Positions 26,201 through 34,906 of a DNA stretch of 64,000 bases are shown here, one piece after another. Made by a program: the position numbers and the translations under genes. This stretch comes from Desulfobaccales bacterium (GTDB lineage: Bacteria; Desulfobacterota; Desulfobaccia; Desulfobaccales; 0-14-0-80-60-11). Numbering within the stretch: the stretch's first letter is position 1; each line of letters starts with the position of its first letter. The stretch spans positions 1 to 64,000 of the forward strand of contig JBAZPO010000007.1 of NCBI GenBank assembly GCA_041648175.1, read 5' to 3'. The notes beneath the pieces are model-generated. The model did not search any database and was not told the DNA's origin. It saw only the letters and a program-made list of their open reading frames with translations.

Positions 26201-27478
26201 CTATTCCTCCCACACCACCTTTTCACCCACAATAGTCATTACCGCCTTGCCCCGCAACTTCCAGCCGTGGAAGGGGCAGTTGCGGCTTTTGCTGGCGAAG
26301 GTGTTCACGTCCACGGTCCATTCCCGGTTGAGGTCGATCAAGGTGATATCGGCGACGGAGTTGAGGGTGAGGGTGCCGCCGGGGACGTTCAGGATGCGGG
26401 CCGGGTTCGTGCTCATGGCGGCTACCAGTTGGATTAAGGTGAGGACCCCGTCGTGCACCAGTTTGAGGCTTAAGCCCAGGGAGGTCTCCAGGCCGATGAG
26501 GCCGAAGGCCGCGGCCTCGAACTCCAGGTCTTTTTGCAGGGAGGTGTGGGGTGCATGGTCGCAGGCAATGGCGTCGAGCGTCCCATCCGCCAAGCCATCC
26601 TTGATGGCGGCCACGTCCGCGGCGGTGCGGAGTGGCGGGTTAACCTTGGCATTGGTGTCATAGCCGTACACCGCTTCATCGGTCAGGGAAAAATAATGAG
26701 GCGCGGTCTCGGCGGTGACGGTGAGGCCCGCGGCCTTGGCGGTGCGGATCAGGGCCACGCTGCCGAAGGCGCTGACGTGGGCGATATGGAGGCGGCCGCC
26801 GGTGAGTTGGAGGAGGGCCAGGTCTCGAAAAATCATGGCTTCTTCGGCCGCAGACGGGATGCCCCGTAAGCCCAGTTCCAGGGAGACGCGGCCTTCGTGC
26901 ATTACGCCGTTCCCCTTAAGGTCCAGGTCTTCTTCGTGGGCGATCAAGGGGACGTCGAAGGTGCGGGCATACTCCAGGGCGCGGCGCATAAGCATGGGGC
27001 TCATCACCGGATGGCCGTCGTCGGAGAAGGCCACCGCACCGGCCTCCTTCTGGTCGCCGTATTCGCTTAAGCCCTGGCCCGCGGAACCCATGGAGATGGC
27101 CCCCACCGGGTAGACCCGGGCGAGCCCTGCCACCTTGGCGGTCTCGAGGATGAAGCGGGTGAGCGCGGCGTTATCGTTCACCGGCCGGGTGTTGGGCATG
27201 GCGGCCACCGCGGTGAAGCCGCCAACCACCGCGGCCCGGGCGCCCGTCAGGATGGTCTCTTTGTACTCCTCTCCCGGCTCTCTTAAGTGCACGTGCATGT
27301 CGATGAGGCCGGGCGACACTACCAGGTTAGACGCGTCAATCACCCGGCGCCCGTCTGCGGCAATGGTGCCGGGGGGCTCTATGGCGGCCACTTTGCCGTC
27401 TTCAAGGAGCAGGTCTTGCCGGGCTTCCAGATTCTGGGCGGGGTCAACCACCAGGCCATTTTTTATAAGCAAGCTCAT
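26201..27478 (-). CDS. pyrC: Dihydroorotase, class I
   Basis: It closes carbamoyl-aspartate to dihydroorotate in pyrimidine synthesis. The 425 residues show the amidohydrolase metal motif [10 protein letters not shown], the later metal His segments ([17 protein letters not shown]), the catalytic Asp region AIACDHAPH, and the C-terminal Asn-Pro-Ala-Arg-Ile turn. Length and motifs fit the long class I form that pairs with PyrB. Its ATG overlaps the pyrB stop by 4 bases (ATGA), so the two are translationally coupled. Confidence 0.95.
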   Translation of the reverse strand: MSLLIKNGLVVDPAQNLEARQDLLLEDGKVAAIEPPGTIAADGRRVIDASNLVVSPGLIDMHVHLREPGEEYKETILTGARAAVVGGFTAVAAMPNTRPVNDNAALTRFILETAKVAGLARVYPVGAISMGSAGQGLSEYGDQKEAGAVAFSDDGHPVMSPMLMRRALEYARTFDVPLIAHEEDLDLKGNGVMHEGRVSLELGLRGIPSAAEEAMIFRDLALLQLTGGRLHIAHVSAFGSVALIRTAKAAGLTVTAETAPHYFSLTDEAVYGYDTNAKVNPPLRTAADVAAIKDGLADGTLDAIACDHAPHTSLQKDLEFEAAAFGLIGLETSLGLSLKLVHDGVLTLIQLVAAMSTNPARILNVPGGTLTLNSVADITLIDLNREWTVDVNTFASKSRNCPFHGWKLRGKAVMTIVGEKVVWEE

Positions 27479-28401
27479 GCCTTTTCTCCGCCGATCAAGA
27501 GATAGAGCATGGCCATGCGCACTGCCACGCCGTTGGTCACCTGTTCTAAAATCACGGATTGGGAGCAGTCGGCCACTTCAGGAGAGATCTCCACCCCCCG
27601 GTTGAGGGGGCCGGGATGCATGATGATCACGCCGGGTTTGGCCAGGTCCAGATGCCGTAGCCCTAAGCCGAAGTAGCGGCTGTATTCCCGTAGGGTGGAG
27701 AGAAACATCTGCCCCATGCGTTCCAGTTGGAGCCTGAGCATCATGATGACGTCGGCGCCGGCCACCGCCTCCTCCAGGGAGTAGGTGACCTTCGCCCCCA
27801 GGGAATCCAAGTACGGCGGCAGCATGGTGGCCGGGCCGGCCACGGTGACTTTTGATCCCATTTTGGTAAAGGCGTGAATGTCGGAGCGGGCCACCCGGGA
27901 GTGGGCGATGTCGCCGATGATGGCTATCTTTAAGCCGGAAAGAGTGCCCTTGGCTTCCTGGACGGTGAGGAGGTCCAAGAGGGCCTGAGTGGGGTGTTCA
28001 TGGAGGCCGTCGCCGGCGTTGATCACCCCGCATCTGAGGCGTTTAGCCAGGTAATGGGGGGCGCCGCTGGCGGGGTGGCGGATCACCAACAGATCCGGCT
28101 GCATGGCCTCGAGATTGTGGGCGGTGTCCATCAGGGTTTCGCCCTTGACGGCGCTGGAAGCCGCCACCGTCAGGTTGAGGGTGTCGGCGCTGAGGCGCTT
28201 GGCTGCGATCTCAAAGGACATCCGGGTCCGGGTGCTGGGCTCGTAAAAGACCGTCACCACGGTCTTGCCCCGAAGGGTGGGGACCTTCTTGATGGGACGG
28301 GCCGAGATTTCCTTCAAGGACGCGGCGGTAGTCAGGATATGACGGATCTCGTCGGGGGCGAGGTCCGCGATACCCAAGAGGTCCTTCCGCCGGAATTCCA
28401 T
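27475..28401 (-). CDS. pyrB: Aspartate carbamoyltransferase catalytic chain
   Basis: It makes carbamoyl-aspartate from carbamoyl phosphate and aspartate. Motifs are STRTRMSFE (carbamoyl phosphate), [21 protein letters not shown] and MLRLQLERM (aspartate loop). The ATG at 28401 gives 308 residues, the family norm, starting [11 protein letters not shown]; an upstream ATG at 28461 would add 20 unrelated residues. No pyrI is present, and pyrC follows with a 4-base overlap. The 28402-28911 leader carries a terminator-like hairpin that may control the pair. Confidence 0.94.
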   Translation of the reverse strand: MEFRRKDLLGIADLAPDEIRHILTTAASLKEISARPIKKVPTLRGKTVVTVFYEPSTRTRMSFEIAAKRLSADTLNLTVAASSAVKGETLMDTAHNLEAMQPDLLVIRHPASGAPHYLAKRLRCGVINAGDGLHEHPTQALLDLLTVQEAKGTLSGLKIAIIGDIAHSRVARSDIHAFTKMGSKVTVAGPATMLPPYLDSLGAKVTYSLEEAVAGADVIMMLRLQLERMGQMFLSTLREYSRYFGLGLRHLDLAKPGVIIMHPGPLNRGVEISPEVADCSQSVILEQVTNGVAVRMAMLYLLIGGEKA

Positions 28402-28464
28402 AATGAGACCTTTCTCGCGTGCGAGGCTGGGGGTTTTTGGGGTTTTGCCGTTTTTTATCATAAA

Positions 28465-28492
28465 GGATGGGAGCCGTTAACCTCACCCATCC
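28465..28492 (-). promoter_or_regulatory. Hairpin in the pyrB leader
   Basis: On the minus strand GGATGGG and CCCATCC pair around a 14-nt loop, ending about 64 bases before the pyrB start. A short TTT tail follows, so it may be an attenuator arm or only a leader hairpin. Confidence 0.35.
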
Positions 28493-28617
28493 GATGCTGT
28501 ACGTATTGTGCCTGGCTGTCAGCCTTGAGGATCAGGTTGTCGCGCTTACTGGTGGTCGTCTAAAATTACTGCTGATCTGACGACAACTCCAGTCCTCCGG
28601 AGCCCTCAGGTTACCAC

Positions 28618-28647
28618 AAAAAAAAACCTCCTGGTTTGGTAAGGAGG
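28618..28647 (-). terminator. Intrinsic terminator/attenuator upstream of pyrBC
   Basis: On the minus strand CCTCCT, a 9-nt loop and AGGAGG are followed by nine T. It sits 216 bases upstream of pyrB in the direction of pyrBC transcription, so it either ends a short RNA starting near 28720 or attenuates pyrBC. The gap 28402-28911 holds no other supported gene. Confidence 0.6.
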
Positions 28648-28752
28648 CCTGGCGGAAAGTTTTCTTGAAATTCTTCTCATAGCGACAGCCTTCTTGGCAT
28701 CTGTATTTTACTATCACTTGGGGCGGGTAAATTCAAGAAGTTTTTCGGCGAG

Positions 28753-28790
28753 TTGACAGGAGGCAGGGCAGGACTTATTTATCTAAATAA
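28753..28790 (+). promoter_or_regulatory. Likely sigma-70 promoter of hsp20 overlapping a palindrome
   Basis: A perfect TTGACA (28753-28758) is followed after 17 nt by TATTTA (28776-28781). The perfect palindrome TTATTTA-TC-TAAATAA at 28775-28790 covers the -10 element, a placement suited to a repressor operator. The leader to the ATG would be about 120 nt and includes a CTTAC/GTAAG hairpin at 28806-28822. Confidence 0.45.
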
Positions 28791-28911
28791 AGAGGCAGGG
28801 TTTTCTTACCTGTTTAGTAAGTATTAACAAGACCTTGTCTTTTTTAAGTCGGATGATGGTCCGACCTGAAGACTAAAAGGACTGCTGCACCTGTTAAGGA
28901 GGAACGAGGGT

Positions 28912-29364
28912 ATGGCTAATGAACTCATGGAATGGCGGCCGTTCCGGGAAATCTCTCGCCTGCGCGGGGAAATGGACCGTCTCTGGGATGATTATTTCGG
29001 GGCCGGCCGGCGGGGGCTGCGGCCTCTGCAACCCGAATTTGCCCCCGCAGTGGACGTCAAGGAGACGGACACCGAGATCGTCGTGAAAGCTGAGGTCCCC
29101 GGAATCGACGCCAAGGACATCAACATCTCGGTCACCGGTGAGGTGCTGACCATCAAGGGCGAAAAGAAGTCGGAACGGGAAGAAAAGGAGGAGAATTATC
29201 ATCTGGTGGAGCGCAGTTACGGCTCCTTCTCCCGCTCCCTGGTACTGCCCGCCGCAGTGGACCTGGATAAAATCGAGGCGAAATACGATAAAGGGGTGTT
29301 GACCGTTACCTGTCCCAAAAAAGAGGAGGTCAAACCCAAGCCCATTGAGATCAAGACCGCTTAA
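28912..29364 (+). CDS. hsp20: Small heat-shock protein (Hsp20/alpha-crystallin)
   Basis: A 150-residue cytoplasmic holdase chaperone. The N-terminal WRPFREISRLRGEMDRLWDDYF, the alpha-crystallin domain from PAVDVKETDTEIVVKAEVPG to SFSRSLVLPAAVD, and the YDKGVLTVTCPK motif (A-x-x-x-n-G-v-L type) are all present, with the short C-terminal KPKPIEIK. AAGGAGG lies 10 nt upstream of the ATG. It is divergent from pyrBC and has its own promoter with a palindromic element. Confidence 0.94.
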   Translation: MANELMEWRPFREISRLRGEMDRLWDDYFGAGRRGLRPLQPEFAPAVDVKETDTEIVVKAEVPGIDAKDINISVTGEVLTIKGEKKSEREEKEENYHLVERSYGSFSRSLVLPAAVDLDKIEAKYDKGVLTVTCPKKEEVKPKPIEIKTA

Positions 29365-29514
29365 GGAAGGTTACGCTACAGGTCTTCCGGGGCGCCCCCA
29401 TGCTTGCCGCCCGCAGGGATGGGGGACTTGTATTTCAGCGGTTTTGCCTTTAAGATACGCTCTGCCTGGATCAGGCCATCGTCTCAGTTAGCTCCGTGAG
29501 CAAAGGAACCCGTT

Positions 29515-29964
29515 ATGAGTGCCGAAATGGAAGCCATTATCAAGAGCGCCATCACCCAAGAAGAAATGTCGCACGATTTTTACCAGCGCCTGGCCGGTCT
29601 GGTGAGCCATCAGGAAACCAAAGATATTCTGGAATTCCTGGCCAAAGATGAATTGGAGCACAAGGCCTTTCTCTTGGGCTGCTTTACTCCCCAGGGGTGC
29701 AAGCTGGCCGGGGCGGCTCAGAATGTCCATCTGGCGGAAATGCTGGTGGCCCCGACTATCAGCGACGACATGACCCCCAAAGAAGCTCTGGTCATTGCCA
29801 TGAAGCGGGAGGAGGGGTCCTACCGTTTTTATCAAACCTTAGCCGGCCTGCAGCCCCCGGGAGAAATTCAGGCCTTCCTGGAAAAGATGGCCAGCGTCGA
29901 GCTGAAACACAAAGAAAAGGTGGAATACCTTTACGATAACGCCGCTTTTCCCGAAGTGTGGTAG
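29515..29964 (+). CDS. Ferritin-like/rubrerythrin-type diiron protein
   Basis: A 149-residue four-helix protein with two E-x6-Y and E-x2-H pairs: ITQEEMSHDFYQRLA with DELEHKAFL, and MKREEGSYRFYQTLA with SVELKHKEKVE. This is the ferritin-like diiron pattern of the rubrerythrin group without the rubredoxin tail, so a role in iron handling or peroxide protection is likely. AAGGA precedes the ATG. tmk starts 9 bases after the stop and probably shares the transcript. Confidence 0.85.
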   Translation: MSAEMEAIIKSAITQEEMSHDFYQRLAGLVSHQETKDILEFLAKDELEHKAFLLGCFTPQGCKLAGAAQNVHLAEMLVAPTISDDMTPKEALVIAMKREEGSYRFYQTLAGLQPPGEIQAFLEKMASVELKHKEKVEYLYDNAAFPEVW

Positions 29965-29973
29965 TGTCTTAAG

Positions 29974-30585
29974 GTGAGGGCGACTGGCGTGCTTCTGGCC
30001 CTGGAAGGGGTGGACGGCTCCGGGAAGACTACCCAGGCGCACCTCCTGACCGAGGCCCTGAGACAGCGCGGGGTGGAAGTAGTCCTGACCCGGGAGCCCA
30101 CCGCCTTCCCCGCCGGGGAGAAATTGCGCCGTTATCTGGCGGGGCCTAGCCGGCACTTGAGCCCCACCGAAGAATTGGCGCTGTTTCTTGATGACCGCCG
30201 GGAGCACGTAGCATTGGTGATCAGTCCCGCCCTGGCCGCCGGACGAGTAGTCATAACCGACCGCTACTATTACTCGTCGGTGGCCTATCAGGGGGCTTTA
30301 GGGCTGGACCCGGCCAGCATTCTGGCCGCCAATGAGGCCTTCGCCCCGCGTCCGGACGTGGTGTTCATCCTGACCCTGCCCCCTAAGTCGGCCGTGGCCC
30401 GCCTGTCCCAGCACCGCGGCCGCACGCGCCAGGTGAGCGAAGGGCAGGACTATCTGGAGCAGGTGGCAGTCATCTATGCGTCCCTGACGGGCCCCCAGAT
30501 TCACCGGGTGGACGCGGCGAGGCCTCCCGAGGTCGTGCATGCCGACCTCCTGGCCATCGCGCTCAAGGTTTTGGAATTGAGCTAA
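29974..30585 (+). CDS. tmk: Thymidylate kinase
   Basis: It phosphorylates dTMP to dTDP. In 203 residues the P-loop EGVDGSGKTTQ (11-21), the TREPTAFPAGEKLR dTMP-binding stretch, and DRYYYSSVAYQGA (DRY motif) are visible. The lid region RGRTRQVSEGQDYLEQV differs from the E. coli form but fits the family. GTG is the start, immediately downstream of the ferritin-like gene. Length is normal. Confidence 0.92.
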   Translation: MRATGVLLALEGVDGSGKTTQAHLLTEALRQRGVEVVLTREPTAFPAGEKLRRYLAGPSRHLSPTEELALFLDDRREHVALVISPALAAGRVVITDRYYYSSVAYQGALGLDPASILAANEAFAPRPDVVFILTLPPKSAVARLSQHRGRTRQVSEGQDYLEQVAVIYASLTGPQIHRVDAARPPEVVHADLLAIALKVLELS

Positions 30586-30683
30586 GCGGCGGCGAGGAAA
30601 CTGGCGGCAAATGGTTTCGCCAGAGAAATGCCCGAGACCACGGCGGATAAGTCGATAAGATTGATTACGGCCACGGATGAGCC

Positions 30684-30712
30684 TTGACAAGTCTTTTCTC
30701 ATTGGTTAATAA
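30684..30712 (+). promoter_or_regulatory. Promoter of the tRNA-Lys/tRNA-Glu pair
   Basis: TTGACA at 30684-30689, a 17-nt spacer and TAATAA at 30707-30712 lie 10 bases before the first tRNA. Confidence 0.75.
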
Positions 30713-30722
30713 TAATCCGTTC

Positions 30723-30795
30723 GGGCCGTTAACTCAGTTGGTAGAGTATCTGCCTTTTAAGCAGAGAGTCGTTGGTTCGAGTCCAACACGGCCCA
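30723..30795 (+). tRNA. tRNA-Lys (anticodon TTT)
   Basis: A full cloverleaf: acceptor GGGCCGT with ACGGCCC, D-arm AACTCAGTTGGTAGAGT, anticodon loop CTTTTAA, and T-arm GTTGGTTCGAGTCCAAC. The encoded 3' end stops at the discriminator A without CCA. Confidence 0.95.
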
Positions 30796-30803
30796 TAAAA
30801 AAC

Positions 30804-30881
30804 GTCCCCATCGTCTAGTCTGGTCCAGGACACCGGCCTTTCACGCCGGCGACCGGGGTTCAAATCCCCGTGGGGACGCCA
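30804..30881 (+). tRNA. tRNA-Glu (anticodon TTC)
   Basis: Acceptor GTCCCCA with TGGGGAC, anticodon loop CTTTCAC, T-arm CGGGGTTCAAATCCCCG and an encoded CCA end. It lies 8 bases after tRNA-Lys and 20 bases before the 3' end of the recombinase remnant, the normal position of a tRNA used as an attachment site. I find no second copy of its 3' end in the window. Confidence 0.95.
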
Positions 30882-30901
30882 TCAATTGTTAGTAATGTCG
30901 G

Positions 30902-31828
30902 TTAGTTATTGGCTAACCGTAATTCAGTATGCCGTTTGGCGGAGGTTGACGGCTCCCCCAAACGGCTTTTTCTTTTGGACAAGGCCTGAAGGGCCGTCTT
31001 CAGTTCCGACAGCCGATGCAAATAGCGCTGGGTTACATTAGAGTTCTTGTGTCTCAGGATCGCCTGGATCACAATCAAGGGCACTCCTTCGTCAGCAAGG
31101 ATGCTGGCCGTCAAGTGCCTGATGGCATGAAGGCCAAAAGGAGGAACCCCTGCCCTGGCACATGGCCGCTTCATCCAATGCTGCCGGTAAAGATAGGGCC
31201 CCCCTGTTTCCGGATCAGGGAACACCAAGTCGCCCTTGCTGATCTGCTTATGGTTTAAGAGAGCCACATTCAACTCATCTAACATGGGAAGCCAGTCTTC
31301 TTCCAGGCTGCCTCCCATGCGCTTTCGAGTAGTGAGCCGAACCTCGCCTTTGGCAAAACCGACATCTTCCCACCGGAGCCGGAAGAGCTCCGAGCGCCTG
31401 GCCGCCAACTGCAGGTAAGCCAGGAGCATGACATTGTCTTGACCTTCGGCAATATCATATACTTTCCAAAAATCGTCCTCGGACGGTACATATCGGTAGT
31501 GCCGCTGCTCCGGGAACTTATCGACCAGGAAGGGATTGGGGGCTGGCAAAGCCAAATATTTGATCCCCCAATTCCAGGCCGCTAATAAATTCTTCCGCTC
31601 CTTGTTACCTTCCAACTCCACGATCACCACTTGGCCCAAGGTTGGCTTGCCCTCCCGGTTACACCGGCCCGCGGCTTGAACGATGCGATCCAGCGGCCCC
31701 ATCACCCGATATACAACGGGGAAGTCCAGATCCACCCCGGCTTCCACCACCTGAGTACTGATCAGGCTCTGGGGAAGGTCAGCGATGTTGAAGCGGTAAG
31801 ATGGATCGAGAATCTGTATGGCTAAGGA
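30902..31828 (-). pseudogene. cas3 helicase fragment joined in frame to a tyrosine recombinase
   Basis: The frame is open from 31828 (after a TAG at 31831-31829) to 30902. The first ~75 residues are the end of a Cas3 helicase: [20 protein letters not shown] (motif V), then [14 protein letters not shown] (motif VI) and GQVVIVELE. From about [14 protein letters not shown] the protein is a tyrosine recombinase: [14 protein letters not shown] (first Arg), TRKRMGG (Lys), [10 protein letters not shown] (His-x-x-Arg) and [14 protein letters not shown] (His and Tyr). All catalytic residues are kept, but the N-terminal DNA-binding domain is replaced by Cas3. A GTG at 31750 could start a 282-residue hybrid. 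No other cas genes or CRISPR array are seen nearby. The most likely origin is a deletion that joined two neighbouring genes. Confidence 0.82.
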
Positions 31829-31835
31829 CTATAAA

Positions 31836-31862
31836 GGGCGGGATCAATTGAAGATCCCGCCC
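31836..31862. repeat. 10-bp perfect hairpin
   Basis: GGGCGGGATC and GATCCCGCCC flank a 7-nt loop exactly between the cas3 remnant edge and the next operon. It has a T-run only on its far side, so it is more like a REP than a terminator. Confidence 0.6.
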
Positions 31863-31877
31863 AATTAAAAAAAGTAT

Positions 31878-33236
31878 TTATCCTGGCCTTAGGTCCGGGC
31901 TCAGGTAAGCCGCCATCAGGGCGTCGGCCAAGCCCTGGGGATCGGGCTCAGACACCTTACTGATCTCGCCGACCTCTTTCAATTGGTCATTGATCAGGCG
32001 GTTAATATCCTCGTCCTCCTTTCGGTTCCTCCAGTCAAATTCTTCGGGGCGCTCTGTCAGATAAGGGATACGACCCCAGTTCTTATGGATATCCCATAAC
32101 ACCTTTACCGCCTGTTTTTCTTTGCCTAAACCAGCCCTTTGGGCTAAGGAAGCGGTTCTCTGGAGCGTTACTTTCGCCTCCAACTGCTGCCCACTATCCC
32201 CGCGGTTAACGGTGGGAGCCCGTTGCACCTGACCGCCCTTTTGCAAGCCGGCAATTTCAACCTCTTTGTCAAAATTCCCCTGGAACATAGCTATAAGTTT
32301 ATACTGGTGGCCCTCGGTCAAATCTGGCGATTGTCGCACTTTCTGATTAAAATCCATGAGCTTAATGGTGGCGCCGGTAATATCACCGTGATATATCCGG
32401 TCAACTGCCTGTAACCATAAGTCATACCAGGGAAAGGTGGTGTAGTCATTTCTTGCTGGCAGGCTTTCCAAGCGAATCAGGCAATAATCATAGCTTCTCA
32501 GCGGTTCCAGAGTCGTGGCCGTCTGCACCTGCAAGCGATCCTCCTTGACCCTGAGGCTATCCCGATCCAAGGCGTCTTCCGGGCAGTTTATGTAAGCCAG
32601 GTAGCCTTCCCGAAATTTTTTGGCGTCTTCGGGTTTCAGTGTGGGATCCACGAAGGTGTCCCGGTTGCCCAGGCGGTACTGTACTTTTTCACCCGGCAAC
32701 CGCAAGAGATGACCGAGACCGGTGCGCACCTGCCCGGCGATTTTCAGGTAAGGTTTGATCTGACCAAGGTCAAAGGCGCCTATCAAGGTTTCCAGGAAAC
32801 TGAACAGGCCTTCGGACAGGTCCTCCACCTTGGACCGGAAAAGTCCCACAAACAAACCCACATCATCGCCGATATAAGGAACCGGCCCGGCAATCCTGGT
32901 GTTGTAATACTCCACATATTCCCCGCCCACGGATTGCTCCAACCCTTTCAAAAGCTGGTTGCCCACCAGGAAGGGGACCGATTGTCTTTGGCGGTTATAA
33001 AGAAAATCGCTCAGGATAATTCCAAGAGGGATAAAGCCCTGCCAGTATTGCCGCCGACTGGCGAGGAACATCTCGGCCAACCGTATCTCGAAGTAGGATT
33101 CGTTCGGTCGAAATACCTGGGAGGTGAACCCATCCGGGAGGATTTGCTGGTCCGGAATGCGGTGGTAAAATTTCAGGACAGTTTGTTCTCCTTGGATTCC
33201 CTTCCAGAAACTCTCAAAAAATTCACTTACTCCCAT
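31878..33236 (-). CDS. Unrecognised 452-residue protein downstream of the CHAT protease gene
   Basis: I do not recognise the family. There is no signal peptide and no clear membrane span; the sequence mixes hydrophobic/aromatic stretches (ESYFEIRLAEMFLASRRQYW, VGLFVGLFRSKVEDL) with a mid-part containing QIKPYLKIAGQVRTGLGHLL and RLGNRDTFVDP, and a charged C-terminal third (RNRKEDEDINRLINDQLKEV). It is the last gene of a three-gene operon, 15 bases after the REC-like/CHAT gene, so it is a reasonable candidate for the protease's substrate, effector or inhibitor; this is inference from position only. Composition matches the other two genes of the operon. Confidence 0.7.
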   Translation of the reverse strand: MGVSEFFESFWKGIQGEQTVLKFYHRIPDQQILPDGFTSQVFRPNESYFEIRLAEMFLASRRQYWQGFIPLGIILSDFLYNRQRQSVPFLVGNQLLKGLEQSVGGEYVEYYNTRIAGPVPYIGDDVGLFVGLFRSKVEDLSEGLFSFLETLIGAFDLGQIKPYLKIAGQVRTGLGHLLRLPGEKVQYRLGNRDTFVDPTLKPEDAKKFREGYLAYINCPEDALDRDSLRVKEDRLQVQTATTLEPLRSYDYCLIRLESLPARNDYTTFPWYDLWLQAVDRIYHGDITGATIKLMDFNQKVRQSPDLTEGHQYKLIAMFQGNFDKEVEIAGLQKGGQVQRAPTVNRGDSGQQLEAKVTLQRTASLAQRAGLGKEKQAVKVLWDIHKNWGRIPYLTERPEEFDWRNRKEDEDINRLINDQLKEVGEISKVSEPDPQGLADALMAAYLSPDLRPG

Positions 33237-33251
33237 ATATGGGTCCTCCTT

Positions 33252-34904
33252 TCAGGGACTCTGAAGGACTAAGAGAGGCGCAGCCCAGATCCGGTTGTCT
33301 TTATACTTATGGGCATATTGGCGAGCTTTCAGGAAAGCCTGGTCCAGGGAGCGGTACTCGAAGAGGTATTCATAAAACTTCAAGGCGTACTCCTTGGCCT
33401 TCTCGTCGTCAATGCTCCAGCGAAATCCCAGGATGGCAGGGACTCGGTTATTGGCCAGCTGAAACACGAAATCATCTTCGGAACTCTGGCAACTGCTCAG
33501 ATACATAAATCTGACCTGGGAGTTACGCAGATGGGTGCTGAATACCCCGATTTTCACCGGTTCCGGAGTATTTTCCCCCGGGAAAAATACATAGCCGGTC
33601 CGGTCATCGCCATAAAGAGAATGCCCGGCGTAGTGGACCAGTTGCCAGGGACCGTCTTGTTCCAGGACCTCAAAAACCCAATCCGTAAAGTTGGTATTCT
33701 TCGGGAGCAGGTCTTTGGCCAGCCTGAGAATTTTGCCGATCCTTCCCTGCCCGCGTTTTTGTTGGAAATAAGCCTCCAATAACCGGGATTCACCTTGCTC
33801 TCCAAGGATATGGCTGAGTTCTGGCAGGTTCTTTCTCAGTTCCTCCACCCAGCCGCTGGTGTCCGCTTCAATAATCAAGCAGTTAATGGGAGCTTCCTTG
33901 TCCTTATCTTTAAGGTCAAACAAGGGGTAGGAGTCGTATTCATATTCAGTAAGATCTAAACGGCGGTAAATCGGGGCCTGAAGCATCAGAAATTCCTTTT
34001 GATCTTCCTTCAGAGCTTCCAGCACCACTGCTTGCATTTCCTCGCTGACCCGGGCCAGATCTTCATCTTCTTCCTTGTCCACCATGTCCATCTTGAAGCG
34101 GATCCGGGTATTTTCTATGCCGTTGACTTGTTTGACATGGGTATTAAAGTGCTCTTTAAATTTTGTATATCTGTCACAGAATCCTCTACAAAATTCTCTC
34201 CACAAGGACTCTCCGACATTCTTGAGTTCTTCCAGCCACTCCGAGCAAACTTCGGGGTCTTCCAGCGCCTTGGATTTTTTTGCCAACTCTTTTAAAGTCC
34301 TCCAGTCCAACCAAAGTTGCCCATGCTGACCAGCTATCTTTTTGTATTCGGTAAACATGGTGTATTCGCCATAGACAAAGGGCTGAAAACCAGGCCCCAG
34401 GTGTAGCTTGATTTCAATATCTCCCTGGAGTTTGGCGGGTTCCTTCAGATAGTATGTTGGCTGGGAGGCAGGCTCTTGGTAAGTCACTTTCTGCAGATAC
34501 TTCTGGGCATGGTCCAGCACATCGTTGGATAAACTTTCTCCGATAAAGGCAAGTTTGCATTCAGGCAAAGTCTCCAGAGCCTTGTCTATATTGTCATCTC
34601 TGGCGGGCGCCACCAGAATGCTTGGGATGTGCTGGCTCTCCTTCTTCAGGGATTGCAAAAAATCTAGTCCCAACTGGGCCGAAAGATCAAGGGGGCTCGC
34701 ACGATCAGGGGGAAGATGCAGAAAGGCCACGATGAAATCATAGCGGGATTGGCGTAAGCATTCCCAGGCAGTTTTGACATTCCTAACAATCTTTACTTCG
34801 CCGTCAGCCTCTTTGACCAGGGGATTGTCTTCCAAGAGATCTCGCATATCCCTGGCTAGCTCTATCTGGGCTTCCGGAAATACCAGGAGGATGTGAAGAC
34901 TCAT
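33252..34904 (-). CDS. Pseudo-receiver domain fused to a CHAT caspase-like protease
   Basis: 550 residues. The first ~130 follow a response-regulator receiver fold (HILLVFPEA, YDFIVAFLHLPPD, IPSILVAPARDD), but the acidic pair of strand 1 is missing and F61 stands where the phospho-acceptor Asp should be. The middle (~150-400) is mostly helical and charged. The C-terminal ~150 residues are a CHAT protease: HYAGHS with catalytic H428, YLSSCQS with C472, then LGFRWSIDD and the helix SLDQAFLKARQYA. It sits between a pseudo-kinase sensor (2-base gap upstream) and an unknown protein (15-base gap downstream). Control by protein-protein contact rather than phosphorylation is inferred. Confidence 0.85.
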   Translation of the reverse strand: MSLHILLVFPEAQIELARDMRDLLEDNPLVKEADGEVKIVRNVKTAWECLRQSRYDFIVAFLHLPPDRASPLDLSAQLGLDFLQSLKKESQHIPSILVAPARDDNIDKALETLPECKLAFIGESLSNDVLDHAQKYLQKVTYQEPASQPTYYLKEPAKLQGDIEIKLHLGPGFQPFVYGEYTMFTEYKKIAGQHGQLWLDWRTLKELAKKSKALEDPEVCSEWLEELKNVGESLWREFCRGFCDRYTKFKEHFNTHVKQVNGIENTRIRFKMDMVDKEEDEDLARVSEEMQAVVLEALKEDQKEFLMLQAPIYRRLDLTEYEYDSYPLFDLKDKDKEAPINCLIIEADTSGWVEELRKNLPELSHILGEQGESRLLEAYFQQKRGQGRIGKILRLAKDLLPKNTNFTDWVFEVLEQDGPWQLVHYAGHSLYGDDRTGYVFFPGENTPEPVKIGVFSTHLRNSQVRFMYLSSCQSSEDDFVFQLANNRVPAILGFRWSIDDEKAKEYALKFYEYLFEYRSLDQAFLKARQYAHKYKDNRIWAAPLLVLQSP

Positions 34905-34906
34905 GG

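Noticed and set aside
30855..30881. tRNA-Glu 3' end as one side of an att pair
   Set aside because: Reading the window I found no second copy of the T-arm/CCA segment, so the extent of an integrated element cannot be given.
31878..33236. Bacterial gasdermin as CHAT partner
   Set aside because: The protein is much longer than known bacterial gasdermins and lacks the N-terminal Cys and amphipathic strand pattern I would expect.
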